A stretch of 64,000 bases of DNA from NCBI GenBank assembly GCA_022072025.1, contig JAJVIP010000027.1, positions 62,001 to 126,000 of the forward strand, in the 5' to 3' direction. Shown piece by piece: positions 16,905-25,880 of this stretch; positions within the stretch are counted from its first letter, which is position 1; every line of letters starts with the position of its first letter. The stretch is from Elusimicrobiota bacterium. Its GTDB lineage: Bacteria; Elusimicrobiota; Elusimicrobia; F11. The position numbers and the translations under genes are program-made. Below the pieces are notes generated by a model that was not told the DNA's origin, made no database searches, and saw nothing but the letters and a program-made list of their open reading frames with translations.

Positions 16905-17209
16905 AATTCGACCAGAATGTCGTCGCCTTGAATTTTCACCTCATAGGTTTGAATGGGTCGAACCGCGGGGGGAGTCAAAGCCTGGCCAGTGGCGATGGAA
17001 AACCTCGCGCCGTGAAGCGGACACACCACTTCCTCTTGTTCCAAATCGCCCCTTGATAGCAGGACCTGGGCGTGACTACAGCGATCCTCAAAGGCATAAA
17101 AGGTGTCGCCCGCTCGAGCCACACAGATTTTTTTATCGCCCACTTGAACGGCCGTGAGCGCCAAATCCTTAAAATCTTTTTTTTGACCGACTTTTTCCAA
17201 CGAGCTCAT
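16901..17209 (-). CDS. Rieske [2Fe-2S] ferredoxin
   Basis: The 102-residue protein has a Rieske site with ligands C44 and H46 (CSH) and C63 and H66 (CPLH). It resembles the soluble NirD/BphF-like ferredoxins found inside SUF operons between sufD and sufS. A likely role is electron supply or redox sensing during cluster assembly. Both ends are coupled by 4-base overlaps to sufD and sufS. Confidence 0.9.
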   Translation of the reverse strand: MSSLEKVGQKKDFKDLALTAVQVGDKKICVARAGDTFYAFEDRCSHAQVLLSRGDLEQEEVVCPLHGARFSIATGQALTPPAVRPIQTYEVKIQGDDILVEL

Positions 17210-18450
17210 TTCCGCAATTTTTCTTCGATGAAAGTCCTTAATTTGTCTTGAACCTGAGGGGAGGGAACCTCCGCGATCACGGGCTCAAAAAAACCCTGAA
17301 TAATAATTTCCTCCGCTTGGGTGGGGGAAATTCCCCGCGTCTGAAGATAGTACTTTTGTTCTTCATCCACAGGTCCCACAGCGGCTCCATGCGAACACTT
17401 CACATCATCCGCCAGAATTTCCAGATTGGGAATTGCATCAGCCCGGGCCGAGGTTGAAAGTAAAAGGCTTTTGGCCGATTGATAGGCATCCGACTGTTGC
17501 GCTTCTTTCGTAATGGAAACCAATCCAGAAAAAAATGATTTGGCAGCCCCTTTTAAGGCGCCGCGGTATTGAATATCGCTGATGGTCCTGGGCGCCTCAT
17601 GGCGTTGGGTGATCCAATTTTCAAAGGTTTGAGCGCCTCCCCCAAAATTGACTCCCAATATTTTATTTTCAGCTCCTTGGCCCAGAAGGTGCAGCGTGGC
17701 CTCATTGTGAAAAACGTGCCCCCCCATGGAAACCGCTACCGCATTGAATTTGCTGAAGGCCGCCTGGGTCACTTCCTGGAATTGAAAATGCCAGGTCCTT
17801 TCATTCCACTCTTGAAGAAAGGTAAGCGAGGCTTTGGCGTTCTCTTTGAGATCGACCAAGGTGTAACTGGAAACGAAAGAAAAATCATTGGATTCAGAAT
17901 TTTCGAGTTCCTCCCATACCGACACTTCCGCGGCCTCCTCCACAAAAATAAAGTTCAAAGGAAAAGCGGCCGAAGATGACTTCTTCCATTCTCTCGGCAA
18001 GTGGAGGGGGGATTTAACCACCAATCCCTTGGGAACCACCAAACAACCACCGGCATTGGCCAAAGCCAAAGTCAAAGAAAGAAATTTGTTTTTACTGGCT
18101 CGTTCGATGGCATGGGCCCATGCCTTTTCAAGACGTTCTGAATTCAACTTTATTGCCTCTTCAAGCGAAAACCAGGCGACACCTTGTTCCCGGAGTTCCA
18201 CAGACAATTCCAATTGGCTGCCAAATGAAAAGCCGGAAAGCAATGGAAGCTTTTCCCAATTCAAATCTTTCAGCCCCGTTCGTTTCCATTTTTCGTCTCT
18301 TTCATCAGGCCAAGGAAGAGACTCAAAGTTTTGTAGCGCTTTCAGACGCAATTGAAGAACCCAGGCGGGTTCCCTCCACTCTTGAGAAAAAGCGGTGAGA
18401 GAAGATATGGTTAATTCAGATGAAATAACAGGTTTCATGGTTGTTTTCAT
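17206..18450 (-). CDS. sufD: Fe-S assembly protein SufD
   Basis: A SufBD-fold protein of about 414 residues. The C-terminal half has the right-handed beta-helix core seen as FNAVAVSMGGHVFHNEATLHLLGQGAENKI, then LEILADDVKCSHGAAVGPVDEEQKYYLQTRGIS, which carries the conserved cysteine and histidine. SufD pairs with SufB and SufC in the SufBC2D scaffold. Start choice is open: ATG codons at 18495 (overlapping sufB), 18450 and 18438 are in frame, and none has a strong ribosome binding site. Confidence 0.9.
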   Translation of the reverse strand: MKTTMKPVISSELTISSLTAFSQEWREPAWVLQLRLKALQNFESLPWPDERDEKWKRTGLKDLNWEKLPLLSGFSFGSQLELSVELREQGVAWFSLEEAIKLNSERLEKAWAHAIERASKNKFLSLTLALANAGGCLVVPKGLVVKSPLHLPREWKKSSSAAFPLNFIFVEEAAEVSVWEELENSESNDFSFVSSYTLVDLKENAKASLTFLQEWNERTWHFQFQEVTQAAFSKFNAVAVSMGGHVFHNEATLHLLGQGAENKILGVNFGGGAQTFENWITQRHEAPRTISDIQYRGALKGAAKSFFSGLVSITKEAQQSDAYQSAKSLLLSTSARADAIPNLEILADDVKCSHGAAVGPVDEEQKYYLQTRGISPTQAEEIIIQGFFEPVIAEVPSPQVQDKLRTFIEEKLRK

Positions 18451-18469
18451 GGAAAGTGTGTTGGGGGTT

Positions 18470-19876
18470 TTATCCGATGGAACCTTCCATCTCAAGTTGC
18501 ATGAGACGGTTCAACTCAACAGCGTATTCCATCGGAAGTTCGCGAACAAAAGGCTCGATGAATCCATTCACAATCATGGATTGAGCCTCCTGCTCCTTGA
18601 GACCACGGCTCATCAGATAAAACATTTGCTCCTCGCCCACCTTGGACACGGTCGCTTCATGGCCCACCGATACATTCTTCTCATTGATCTCCATGGTGGG
18701 ATAGGTGTCCGATCGTGAGGCCTCGTCCATCAAAAGCGCGTCGCAACGCACATTGGCCCGGGCGCCCTCCGCTCCCGGCTCCACACGAAGAAGTCCTCTG
18801 TAAGAAGTGCGACCGCCATCGCGAGAAATAGATTTCGAGAGAATTGTCGAGGTGGTGTGCGGGGCCACGTGAACCATTTTCGCGCCCGCGTCTTGATGTT
18901 GGCCTTTGCCCGCGTAGGCAATGGAGAGGACTTCGCCGCGCGCGCCCTTGCCCATCAAATAAACAGCCGGATATTTCATGGTCAGTTTGGAACCAATGTT
19001 TCCATCAATCCATTCCACCGCAGCATCTTCATAGGCAACGGCCCGCTTGGTCACCAAATTGTAGACGTTGTTGGACCAGTTCTGAATGGTTGTATAGCGA
19101 ATCTTAGAACCCGGCAAAGCCACCAATTCCACCACAGCTGAATGCAAAGAGTCGCTCGAATAGGTCGGAGCGGTGCAGCCCTCAATGTAATGAACATCGG
19201 AACCTTCATCGGTAATAATGAGGGTCCGTTCAAATTGGCCCATGTTTTCGGAATTGATTCGGAAATAAGCCTGAAGAGGAATTTCCACATGAACATTTTT
19301 GGGGACATAGATAAAACTCCCGCCCGACCACACCGCTGAGTTCAGCGCTGAAAATTTGTTGTCCCCAATGGGTATGACCCGACTGAAATATTTCTGAACG
19401 ATATCCGGATGTTGTTTAACCGCATCATCCATCCCGAGGAACAGAACACCTTGTTTTTCCAAATCGGCCCGTATGGAGTGATAGACAACCTCCGATTCAT
19501 ATTGGGCCGTCACACCGGCCAAAAACTTCCGTTCCGCCTCAGGGATTCCCAAACGGTCAAAAGTTTTTTTCACCCCTTCTGGAACCTCCTCCCAACTTTT
19601 TTCAGTTTTCTCGCTGGGCTTCACGTAATAATGAATGTTCTGAAAGTCGAGCTCCCCCAACAACCCCACATTTCCCCAAGTAGGCATGGGTTTGCTGTTG
19701 TAAACCTCCAAAGCCTTTAAACGGAATTTGAGCATCCAGGAAGGTTCTCCCTTCATGGCGGACATTTCCTCCACAATGCGTTTGGTTAAACCTTTGCCCG
19801 AGTCGAATACATTGTGGGCTTCATCATGAAAACCGTATTTGTAATCTTTTGGCGCCAGATTTGTTTTTTGAGCCAT
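18470..19876 (-). CDS. sufB: Fe-S assembly scaffold SufB
   Basis: The 468-residue protein is full length for SufB. Landmarks are the N-terminal DYKYGFHDE, the core [22 protein letters not shown] and the C-terminal [31 protein letters not shown]. It builds nascent Fe-S clusters with SufC and SufD. It begins 8 bases after the sufC stop. Confidence 0.95.
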   Translation of the reverse strand: MAQKTNLAPKDYKYGFHDEAHNVFDSGKGLTKRIVEEMSAMKGEPSWMLKFRLKALEVYNSKPMPTWGNVGLLGELDFQNIHYYVKPSEKTEKSWEEVPEGVKKTFDRLGIPEAERKFLAGVTAQYESEVVYHSIRADLEKQGVLFLGMDDAVKQHPDIVQKYFSRVIPIGDNKFSALNSAVWSGGSFIYVPKNVHVEIPLQAYFRINSENMGQFERTLIITDEGSDVHYIEGCTAPTYSSDSLHSAVVELVALPGSKIRYTTIQNWSNNVYNLVTKRAVAYEDAAVEWIDGNIGSKLTMKYPAVYLMGKGARGEVLSIAYAGKGQHQDAGAKMVHVAPHTTSTILSKSISRDGGRTSYRGLLRVEPGAEGARANVRCDALLMDEASRSDTYPTMEINEKNVSVGHEATVSKVGEEQMFYLMSRGLKEQEAQSMIVNGFIEPFVRELPMEYAVELNRLMQLEMEGSIG

Positions 19877-19884
19877 ATATTCTC

Positions 19885-20640
19885 CTAATGTTTCGCCGCG
19901 GAGAGAAGCCAGTCGTATCCTCTGGTTTCCAACTCGGCCGCCAATTCTTTTCCACCCGACTTAATAATTTGTCCGTCAGCGAGCACGTGAATAAAGTCCG
20001 GCGTGACGTAATTTAAAATCCGCTGATAGTGGGTAATCAGCAAGATGCCTCTTTCGGGAGACCGGGTTTTTTCAATTCCGCTCGACACCACTTTCAGCGC
20101 GTCAATATCCAATCCGGAATCTGTTTCGTCCAATATGGCCATCTCAGGTTCAAGCAAAGCCAATTGTAAAATCTCGTGTCGTTTTTTCTCTCCACCTGAA
20201 AACCCTTCATTGATATAGCGTCCAGAAAAACTATCACTGATCCCCAAGAGTTCCATCTTCTGTTTAAAAGCATTTCGAAATTCGATGATGGGAATATCTC
20301 GGCCGCGCACCGCCGTCATGCTCATTCGCAAAAATTTGGAGACAGGCACACCCGGAATGGAGAGGGGATATTGGAATCCAAGAAACAACCCTTTGCGGGC
20401 TCTTTCATCGACCGACAACGCCAAGAGATCTTCGCCTTTAAAGAAAACTTTCCCTTGTGTGACCGTGTATTTGGGATGCCCCATCAAAACATTCGACAAC
20501 GTGGACTTGCCTGATCCATTTGGACCCATAATGGCGTGAACTTCACCGCGCCGAATGGTCAGATTCACGCCCTTCAAAATTGGTTTGTTGTCAACCGAGG
20601 CATGCAAATTTTGAATATCAATTAGAACATTGTTTTCCAT
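19885..20640 (-). CDS. sufC: Fe-S assembly ATPase SufC
   Basis: A 251-residue ABC ATPase with Walker [10 protein letters not shown], the SufC-type signature FSGGEKKR, Walker [13 protein letters not shown] and the switch histidine in [10 protein letters not shown]. It powers conformational change in the SufBCD complex. It is the first structural gene after the regulator, 12 bases downstream of it. Confidence 0.96.
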   Translation of the reverse strand: MENNVLIDIQNLHASVDNKPILKGVNLTIRRGEVHAIMGPNGSGKSTLSNVLMGHPKYTVTQGKVFFKGEDLLALSVDERARKGLFLGFQYPLSIPGVPVSKFLRMSMTAVRGRDIPIIEFRNAFKQKMELLGISDSFSGRYINEGFSGGEKKRHEILQLALLEPEMAILDETDSGLDIDALKVVSSGIEKTRSPERGILLITHYQRILNYVTPDFIHVLADGQIIKSGGKELAAELETRGYDWLLSAAKH

Positions 20641-20652
20641 ACTTCTCCTTCT

Positions 20653-21084
20653 TTAATGGTGCATCCGTTCAGCTTGTCCCACGAATGTATCGAGGGTATT
20701 TTTTGACAAAACTCGCGAAAGCTCGCCATCGAGTTCGTTACAAAGAAATCGGCTCAGACATCCTTCGACTTCATGGCAGGTCGGTGTGCGATTTTCGGGC
20801 ATGGTGCACAAAACAGGATCGATCGGTCCCTCCAAGTGACTGATAATTTCATGAAGGGAAATTTTATTTGGCTCCTTGGCCAGTTTGTACCCACCCTGGG
20901 GACCGCGTAGAGAGAAAACCAAACCGGCCCGACGGAGTTTAGAAAAAATTTGTTCTAAAAACGGGAGCGGAATGTGTTGGCGATCCGCAATGTTGGAGAG
21001 AGGAACCGGAACCGCCCCGCCTTCGCGGGCCAACTGAATGAGAGCTCGAATCGCATAGGTTGATTTGGTGGATACTTTCATCAT
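20653..21084 (-). CDS. iscR: IscR-type Rrf2-family regulator of the SUF operon
   Basis: The 143-residue protein has an Rrf2 winged helix (STKSTYAIRALIQLA, then LPFLEQIFSKLRRAGLVFSLRGPQGGYKLA) and a cluster-binding loop with C103, C109 and C115 in the C-x5-C-x5-C spacing of IscR; C93 lies upstream. In IscR a [2Fe-2S] cluster controls repression of type 1 sites. The operon promoter carries such a site, so autoregulation of regulator-sufCBD-Rieske-SUT is expected. It starts at ATG 21084 or the adjacent ATG 21081, about 14 bases after the -10 box. Confidence 0.92.
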   Translation of the reverse strand: MMKVSTKSTYAIRALIQLAREGGAVPVPLSNIADRQHIPLPFLEQIFSKLRRAGLVFSLRGPQGGYKLAKEPNKISLHEIISHLEGPIDPVLCTMPENRTPTCHEVEGCLSRFLCNELDGELSRVLSKNTLDTFVGQAERMHH

Positions 21085-21098
21085 GACATGACCAACCT

Positions 21099-21126
21099 AT
21101 CATACCTGACTATTTCAGTCAACTAT
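21099..21126 (-). promoter_or_regulatory. suf operon promoter with type 1 IscR operator
   Basis: On the minus strand 21126-21102 reads ATAGTTGACTG then AAATAGTCAGGTAT. All 25 positions agree with the published E. coli type 1 IscR consensus (ATASYYGACTRWWWYAGTCRRSTAT). Its last three bases are the start of a TATGAT -10 box (21104-21099), so bound regulator would block polymerase. Confidence 0.85.
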
Positions 21127-21172
21127 AAGTTTGCCTCAAAAAAATCAATGAATTATGTTGAAGGGAGGGGAA

Positions 21173-21721
21173 TTACTGACGGGCAGTTTGGCCAAACTTC
21201 TTGGCTGTTTCGTTATGGACAGTCCAGAGGGATTGCATTTGAACGGAATTATCAATGAGTTTTTGAAGCGAAAAATAACGGGCCGCTTCGGGCCGCGAGA
21301 TGCCATACACATCAAATTGGTGATGACGCTCACCTACCTTGGCATGAAACCGAACAGTGAATTCGTCCATAATGTCCATTTTGGGTTTGGGGGCGTTGGC
21401 CGTCTTAAAAATGCCGTGTCGATCGAGGGTATTCCACAATTTAAGATAATCTTCAGTGGCCATATGGCCTATCTGTCGGAGAATGGCTTTATCCGAAGGA
21501 AACCGCGGATCATGAATGGTTTTCAATAAAGAAACTTGACCATTCACACAACTTAAAATGACGCCGTAAGATTGAACCCCCGAAAACCCACCTTCGGCTT
21601 GATAGGAAAGCTGGGAGACCTTTAAAATTTCCTTATCTGACAAGACATTTTCCGCCCATCCCTGAGGGAGAGCTCCAATTATGAAACTAATAATGAGGAA
21701 CAAAACTCGTGTTTTCTTCAT
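21173..21721 (-). CDS. Secreted protein of unknown function
   Basis: The ATG at 21721 begins a clear signal peptide (MKKTR, then a hydrophobic run ending ALPQGWAEN), leaving about 160 mature residues. The mature part is alpha/beta in character with SYGVILSCVNGQVSLLKTIHDPRFP and DEFTVRFHAKVGERHHQFDVYG, and has no catalytic motif I recognise. The frame is open further upstream, but only this start gives a signal peptide. It stands alone, divergent from murC. Confidence 0.6.
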   Translation of the reverse strand: MKKTRVLFLIISFIIGALPQGWAENVLSDKEILKVSQLSYQAEGGFSGVQSYGVILSCVNGQVSLLKTIHDPRFPSDKAILRQIGHMATEDYLKLWNTLDRHGIFKTANAPKPKMDIMDEFTVRFHAKVGERHHQFDVYGISRPEAARYFSLQKLIDNSVQMQSLWTVHNETAKKFGQTARQ

Positions 21722-21822
21722 GGCATCTTCATCATTGCAACAATCACGCCAAAATTCAATGTGACTTTGGTGGAATCGAGGATCATTAGACGGTGCCATT
21801 GAGATTTTATAAGTTGGCCGGA

Positions 21823-24090
21823 ATGTTCAAGAAAATTAAGCGTATCCATTTTATTGGGATTGGCGGCAGCGGAATGAGCGGTATTGCCGAGGTGTTGCTC
21901 AAGTTGGGTTATTATGTCTCGGGAAGTGACGCTTCCAGAAACGCCGTGACTCTCCGACTTGAAAGTCTGGGCGCCCATATCGCATTGGGGCATGCGGCCC
22001 AACATGTCACAGGGGCCGATGTGGTGGTGACCTCCACCGCCATTTCCAAAACCAACCCGGAGGTCAAAGCGGCTCTTAAATCCAATATTCCCGTGATCCC
22101 TCGAATTGAGATGCTTGCTGAAATTGCCCGCCTCAAATACACCATCGCGGTGGGCGGAACTCACGGAAAAACCACCACCACCTCGCTTGTTGGGCAAATT
22201 CTTAAGGTCGCGGGCTTGGATCCCACCGTCATTGTGGGGGGACGCCTTAAGGCAGTCGGAACGGGGGGTGTCCTGGGAAATGGCGATTTCCTGGTCGCAG
22301 AAGCGGATGAATCAGATGGCTCTTTTCTCAAACTCACGCCCACCTTGGCCATCGTTACCAACATTGATAATGACCATTTGGACTATTACAAAAACATGGA
22401 GAATCTTGAGGAAGCCTTTGCCACTTTCGCCAATCACATCCCCTTTTATGGCGCCACCTATCTCTGCGGAGAAGATGCGGGAGTTAAAAGGATCGTCCCC
22501 AAATTGAATCGACGATGTCTTTTCTATGGTTTTAAATCCTCCTTTGATCTCTGGGCCGCGAATATTGAACTCAATGAACGAGGGTCCCGTTTCACTGTTG
22601 TTCAAAAAGGAAAAACACTGGGCTCCGTGGAACTGCCGCTTTCGGGAAAACACAACATTCTTAACGCCCTGGCCGCGATTGCGGTAGCGCTGCACATCGA
22701 TATCCCATTTCACGTCATTGCGGAAGCTCTGTATCAATTTGAGGGCGTGGGTCGTCGCATAGAGATCAAGGGAGAAACTCAAGGCGTCATGGTGGTGGAT
22801 GATTATGGTCATCACCCCACTGAAATAAAGGCGACCCTTGGCGCCATCAAATCGCGTTGGCCCAATAGACGGTTGGTGGCTTTGTTTCAACCTCACCGAT
22901 ACACCCGCACGCAAATACTGGCCAAACAATTTGCAGCGGCTTTGCAGGGCGCCGATTATCTTTTTCTTATGCCCATCTATGCCGCCGGCGAAAAACCCAT
23001 CAAAGGAATCTCCACTCAATCCATAGCCCATCATCTTAATAAGAAAAATTTTGGCCTTTGGAGTTGGGACAAACCAATATCCGAACTGTCCTCCCAATTA
23101 AAATCCGGTGATATTTTTCTTACTCTAGGCGCCGGAGACGTCTGGAAAGTGGGGGAAGAATTTCTCAAAGAAAATGAATCTCTTTTCAACCAACTTTCAA
23201 AGGCTTTCCCTCAATTTGGGAGTCGGTTAAAAGCGGAAGAACCACTGAACCGTCATTCCACTTGGGGCATTGGCGGCCCAGCCGAATGTTTCATTGAAAC
23301 ACACACATTTCTAGAACTCCAATCCCTTTATAAATGGTGCAAAGAAAAGCACCACCCCTTTTTTATTTTGGGTTGGGGTTCCAATGTTTTATTGCCGGAT
23401 CAAGGCCTTCGCGGCGTGGTGGCCCGTTTGAGGGGAGAATTTGAAAACATTGAATTTAATGGAAACAACGTTCACGTGGGGGCCGGGGTTCATCTTCCAA
23501 AACTCGCCAAGGCCTGTGTTCAAAAAGGACTCGAAGGAGTGGAAGCCTTAGCGGGAGTCCCTGGAACAGTTGGAGGAGCTTTGATGACCAACGCCGGCAC
23601 ACCCCGTGGCGTGATCGGAGACGTGTTAAGCTCAGTCCATATTCTCACGCCTGAAGGAGAGATCACAACTCTCCGGCGACACCAAATCGATTTAAAATAC
23701 CGATCCAGCAGTTTGATGGGGCATTGGGTAATATCGGCGGAATTGTCTTTACGTCCATCGACGAATGGACAAGCCGCCCAACGATTGAAAGAAGAACTCG
23801 CGCTCCGTGAGAAAACCCAGCCTCTTGGCACCAAAAATGTAGGCTCGGTTTTCCGAAACCCAAACGGAGATTTCGCGGCCCGTTTGATTGAGGCGTCGGG
23901 GCTCAAAGGAAAAACATTCGGTAAAATGAGGTTCTCTCCCAAACACGCCAACTTCATTGAAAACACAGGTGGCGCCACCGCCAAAAATGCGCTTGAACTT
24001 ATTTTATTGGCTCAAACCACCGTTAAAGAAAAGTTCAACATCGATCTTCATCCCGAAGTTATTGTGGTCACACAACCCAAACCGTTATGA
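21823..24090 (+). CDS. murC-murB: Fused UDP-MurNAc:L-alanine ligase and UDP-MurNAc dehydrogenase (MurC-MurB)
   Basis: One 755-residue chain carries two peptidoglycan-precursor enzymes. Residues 1 to about 450 are MurC: nucleotide fold HFIGIGGSGMSGIAEVLL, P-loop VGGTHGKTTTT, and VVDDYGHHPTEI. Residues about 460-755 are MurB: STWGIGGPAECF, the FAD loop LGWGSNVLLPDQGL, AGVPGTVGGALMTNAG, YRSSSL, VGSVFRNP and HANFIENTGG. MurB makes UDP-MurNAc and MurC adds L-Ala, so the fusion joins consecutive steps in reverse order. The ATG at 21823 is chosen because MurC begins there; a TATAAG box lies 9 bases upstream. Confidence 0.94.
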   Translation: MFKKIKRIHFIGIGGSGMSGIAEVLLKLGYYVSGSDASRNAVTLRLESLGAHIALGHAAQHVTGADVVVTSTAISKTNPEVKAALKSNIPVIPRIEMLAEIARLKYTIAVGGTHGKTTTTSLVGQILKVAGLDPTVIVGGRLKAVGTGGVLGNGDFLVAEADESDGSFLKLTPTLAIVTNIDNDHLDYYKNMENLEEAFATFANHIPFYGATYLCGEDAGVKRIVPKLNRRCLFYGFKSSFDLWAANIELNERGSRFTVVQKGKTLGSVELPLSGKHNILNALAAIAVALHIDIPFHVIAEALYQFEGVGRRIEIKGETQGVMVVDDYGHHPTEIKATLGAIKSRWPNRRLVALFQPHRYTRTQILAKQFAAALQGADYLFLMPIYAAGEKPIKGISTQSIAHHLNKKNFGLWSWDKPISELSSQLKSGDIFLTLGAGDVWKVGEEFLKENESLFNQLSKAFPQFGSRLKAEEPLNRHSTWGIGGPAECFIETHTFLELQSLYKWCKEKHHPFFILGWGSNVLLPDQGLRGVVARLRGEFENIEFNGNNVHVGAGVHLPKLAKACVQKGLEGVEALAGVPGTVGGALMTNAGTPRGVIGDVLSSVHILTPEGEITTLRRHQIDLKYRSSSLMGHWVISAELSLRPSTNGQAAQRLKEELALREKTQPLGTKNVGSVFRNPNGDFAARLIEASGLKGKTFGKMRFSPKHANFIENTGGATAKNALELILLAQTTVKEKFNIDLHPEVIVVTQPKPL

Positions 24091-25031
24091 AGAACTCTCT
24101 CAATTGGCTCAAGAAACACCGCGTTGCGGTGCTTAAAGGGGGATGGTCCAGAGAACGGCCCATTTCACTAAAAACCGGTCAGGCCGTTGAAGAGGGACTT
24201 AAGCGGCTTGGGATTTGGGGCCAAGGCATTGATGTTCAACACAACATCGAAAAAATCTTGAGACAGAAGAAAATTCAATTTTGTTTTATCGCGCTTCATG
24301 GAACCTATGGAGAAGACGGCGGAATCCAAGCTTTGCTTCAATCCATGAAGATTCCCTTCACAGGCTGTGATTCATTGGCCAGCGCAGTGGCCATGGATAA
24401 AAACATTTCAAAACGGCTTTTTATCGATCATTATGTTCCCACCGCCCCGTGGATGGTGCTTTCGAAAAATCAACCTCTCACCGCAGTCAAGGCGTGGCTA
24501 AAGAAAACGCCTCTATTCGTTAAACCGGTTGATCAAGGATCCGCGCTGGGCGCATCACGAGTTAATACGCCCCCACAACTGATTCGCGCCTTAAAAAACT
24601 GTTTTCGTTTCTCCGATCGAGCTCTGGTCGAAAAACTTATTCAAGGGCGAGAATTAACGGTGGGTATTTTGGGCAAAAAATTATTGCCGGTCGTCGAAAT
24701 AATTCCAGAACATGGCTTTTATGATTTTCATTCAAAGTACGCCGCCGGCGGATCCCGACATTTGGTACCAGCGCCCCTTCCCAAAAAAGTGGCCCTCCAA
24801 GCGCAAAATCTTGCTTACGAGGCTTTCCGTTCCCTCCGATGTTCAGTGTATGGCCGCGTGGACCTGTTGCTGGACAAAGCCGGAATTTTTTTCGTATTAG
24901 AAGTAAACACCATTCCTGGAATGACACCAACCTCACTATTGCCAGATGCGGCGCAAGCCGCTGGTATTTCTTTTGATCAGCTGATTCTTCGCATATGCGA
25001 CCTCTCACTCAAAGCCAGGGGTGTTCTCTGA
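24087..25031 (+). CDS. ddl: D-alanine--D-alanine ligase
   Basis: A 314-residue ATP-grasp ligase. HGTYGEDGGIQALLQSMKIPFTGCD and SAVAMDKNISKRLF are in place, with KPVDQGSALGASRV for ATP binding and FVLEVNTIPGMTPTSLLP for the metal and D-Ala sites. It overlaps murC-murB by ATGA, giving the ordered cell-wall cluster murC-murB-ddl-ftsQ-ftsA-ftsZ. Confidence 0.94.
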   Translation: MKNSLNWLKKHRVAVLKGGWSRERPISLKTGQAVEEGLKRLGIWGQGIDVQHNIEKILRQKKIQFCFIALHGTYGEDGGIQALLQSMKIPFTGCDSLASAVAMDKNISKRLFIDHYVPTAPWMVLSKNQPLTAVKAWLKKTPLFVKPVDQGSALGASRVNTPPQLIRALKNCFRFSDRALVEKLIQGRELTVGILGKKLLPVVEIIPEHGFYDFHSKYAAGGSRHLVPAPLPKKVALQAQNLAYEAFRSLRCSVYGRVDLLLDKAGIFFVLEVNTIPGMTPTSLLPDAAQAAGISFDQLILRICDLSLKARGVL

Positions 25032-25033
25032 AA

Positions 25034-25870
25034 GTGAAACCCCGTTCTCTTTTTGGCTCCCATCGTCCGCGCCATTTTCGAGAACCCAAGGCCCGTTCTC
25101 ATTCATATAAAAGAAAACAACGTGTCCGTTTTCGTCCTCGGTATGCGAGTTCAGTGGTCAGAGAATGGAGCAAAACCTTTGTTACTCTGGGAATAACCAT
25201 ACTCCTCCTGGTTGGGGGGTGGGGGGGAGGGAAAAGAATAGCTGAATTCTGGAGGATCAGTCCCCTTTTAAAAGTTCAAAGAGTTGATTTTAAGGGAGAC
25301 ATTCCACTGGATCTTCAATCCCACTTTCCAATCCGCGCGGGAGACCATCTGTTTACAATCAAACCTCGACTGATTGAAAATGAAATGCTCGTCCAATATC
25401 CCGAATTGGAAAGTTTCTCCGTCTACCGAATACCCACCCGTCAAATAAAAGTCTCTGGAAAGTATAGAACCCCCGTGGCGCTGACCCCTGATGGACTGGC
25501 CTTGGACCAACACGGACAAAATTTTCCCCTTCGTTACTTCCCACCTCTCCCCGAGGCGCTTCCAACGGTCCATGCCTCATCGGGTGAGGAACGAAAAGAC
25601 CTCTTGAATTATCTTTCTCTCTGGAAAAATAAAACACCCCATTTTTATGCCCTTATCAAAAAATTAGAAACTGATAGAATGCGCGAGCTCATCGTCGAAC
25701 TTTCTGACGGTATCACGATTGATTGGGGACCGGGAATCGAATCGGAATTAAACATTCGAGCAGAAAAGGTGTTGCGGGTTAGGGAGATGTTTAAATATAC
25801 CGCCCCGGCGAAATTGACCTTCATCACGTCGGATCGAATCGTGATGGATAAAAATTGGAAAAAAGAGTAA
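25034..25870 (+). CDS. ftsQ: Cell division protein FtsQ
   Basis: A bitopic protein: a very basic cytoplasmic tail (about 50 residues rich in Arg and Lys), one transmembrane helix (TLGITILLLVGGW), then a POTRA-like segment starting LLKVQRVDFKGD and a C-terminal beta domain. Position between ddl and ftsA supports the call more than sequence, which is weakly conserved in this family. The frame is open from 24995; GTG at 25034, just after the ddl stop, is my preferred start but is not certain. Confidence 0.82.
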   Translation: MKPRSLFGSHRPRHFREPKARSHSYKRKQRVRFRPRYASSVVREWSKTFVTLGITILLLVGGWGGGKRIAEFWRISPLLKVQRVDFKGDIPLDLQSHFPIRAGDHLFTIKPRLIENEMLVQYPELESFSVYRIPTRQIKVSGKYRTPVALTPDGLALDQHGQNFPLRYFPPLPEALPTVHASSGEERKDLLNYLSLWKNKTPHFYALIKKLETDRMRELIVELSDGITIDWGPGIESELNIRAEKVLRVREMFKYTAPAKLTFITSDRIVMDKNWKKE

Positions 25871-25880
25871 AGGGGGCGCT

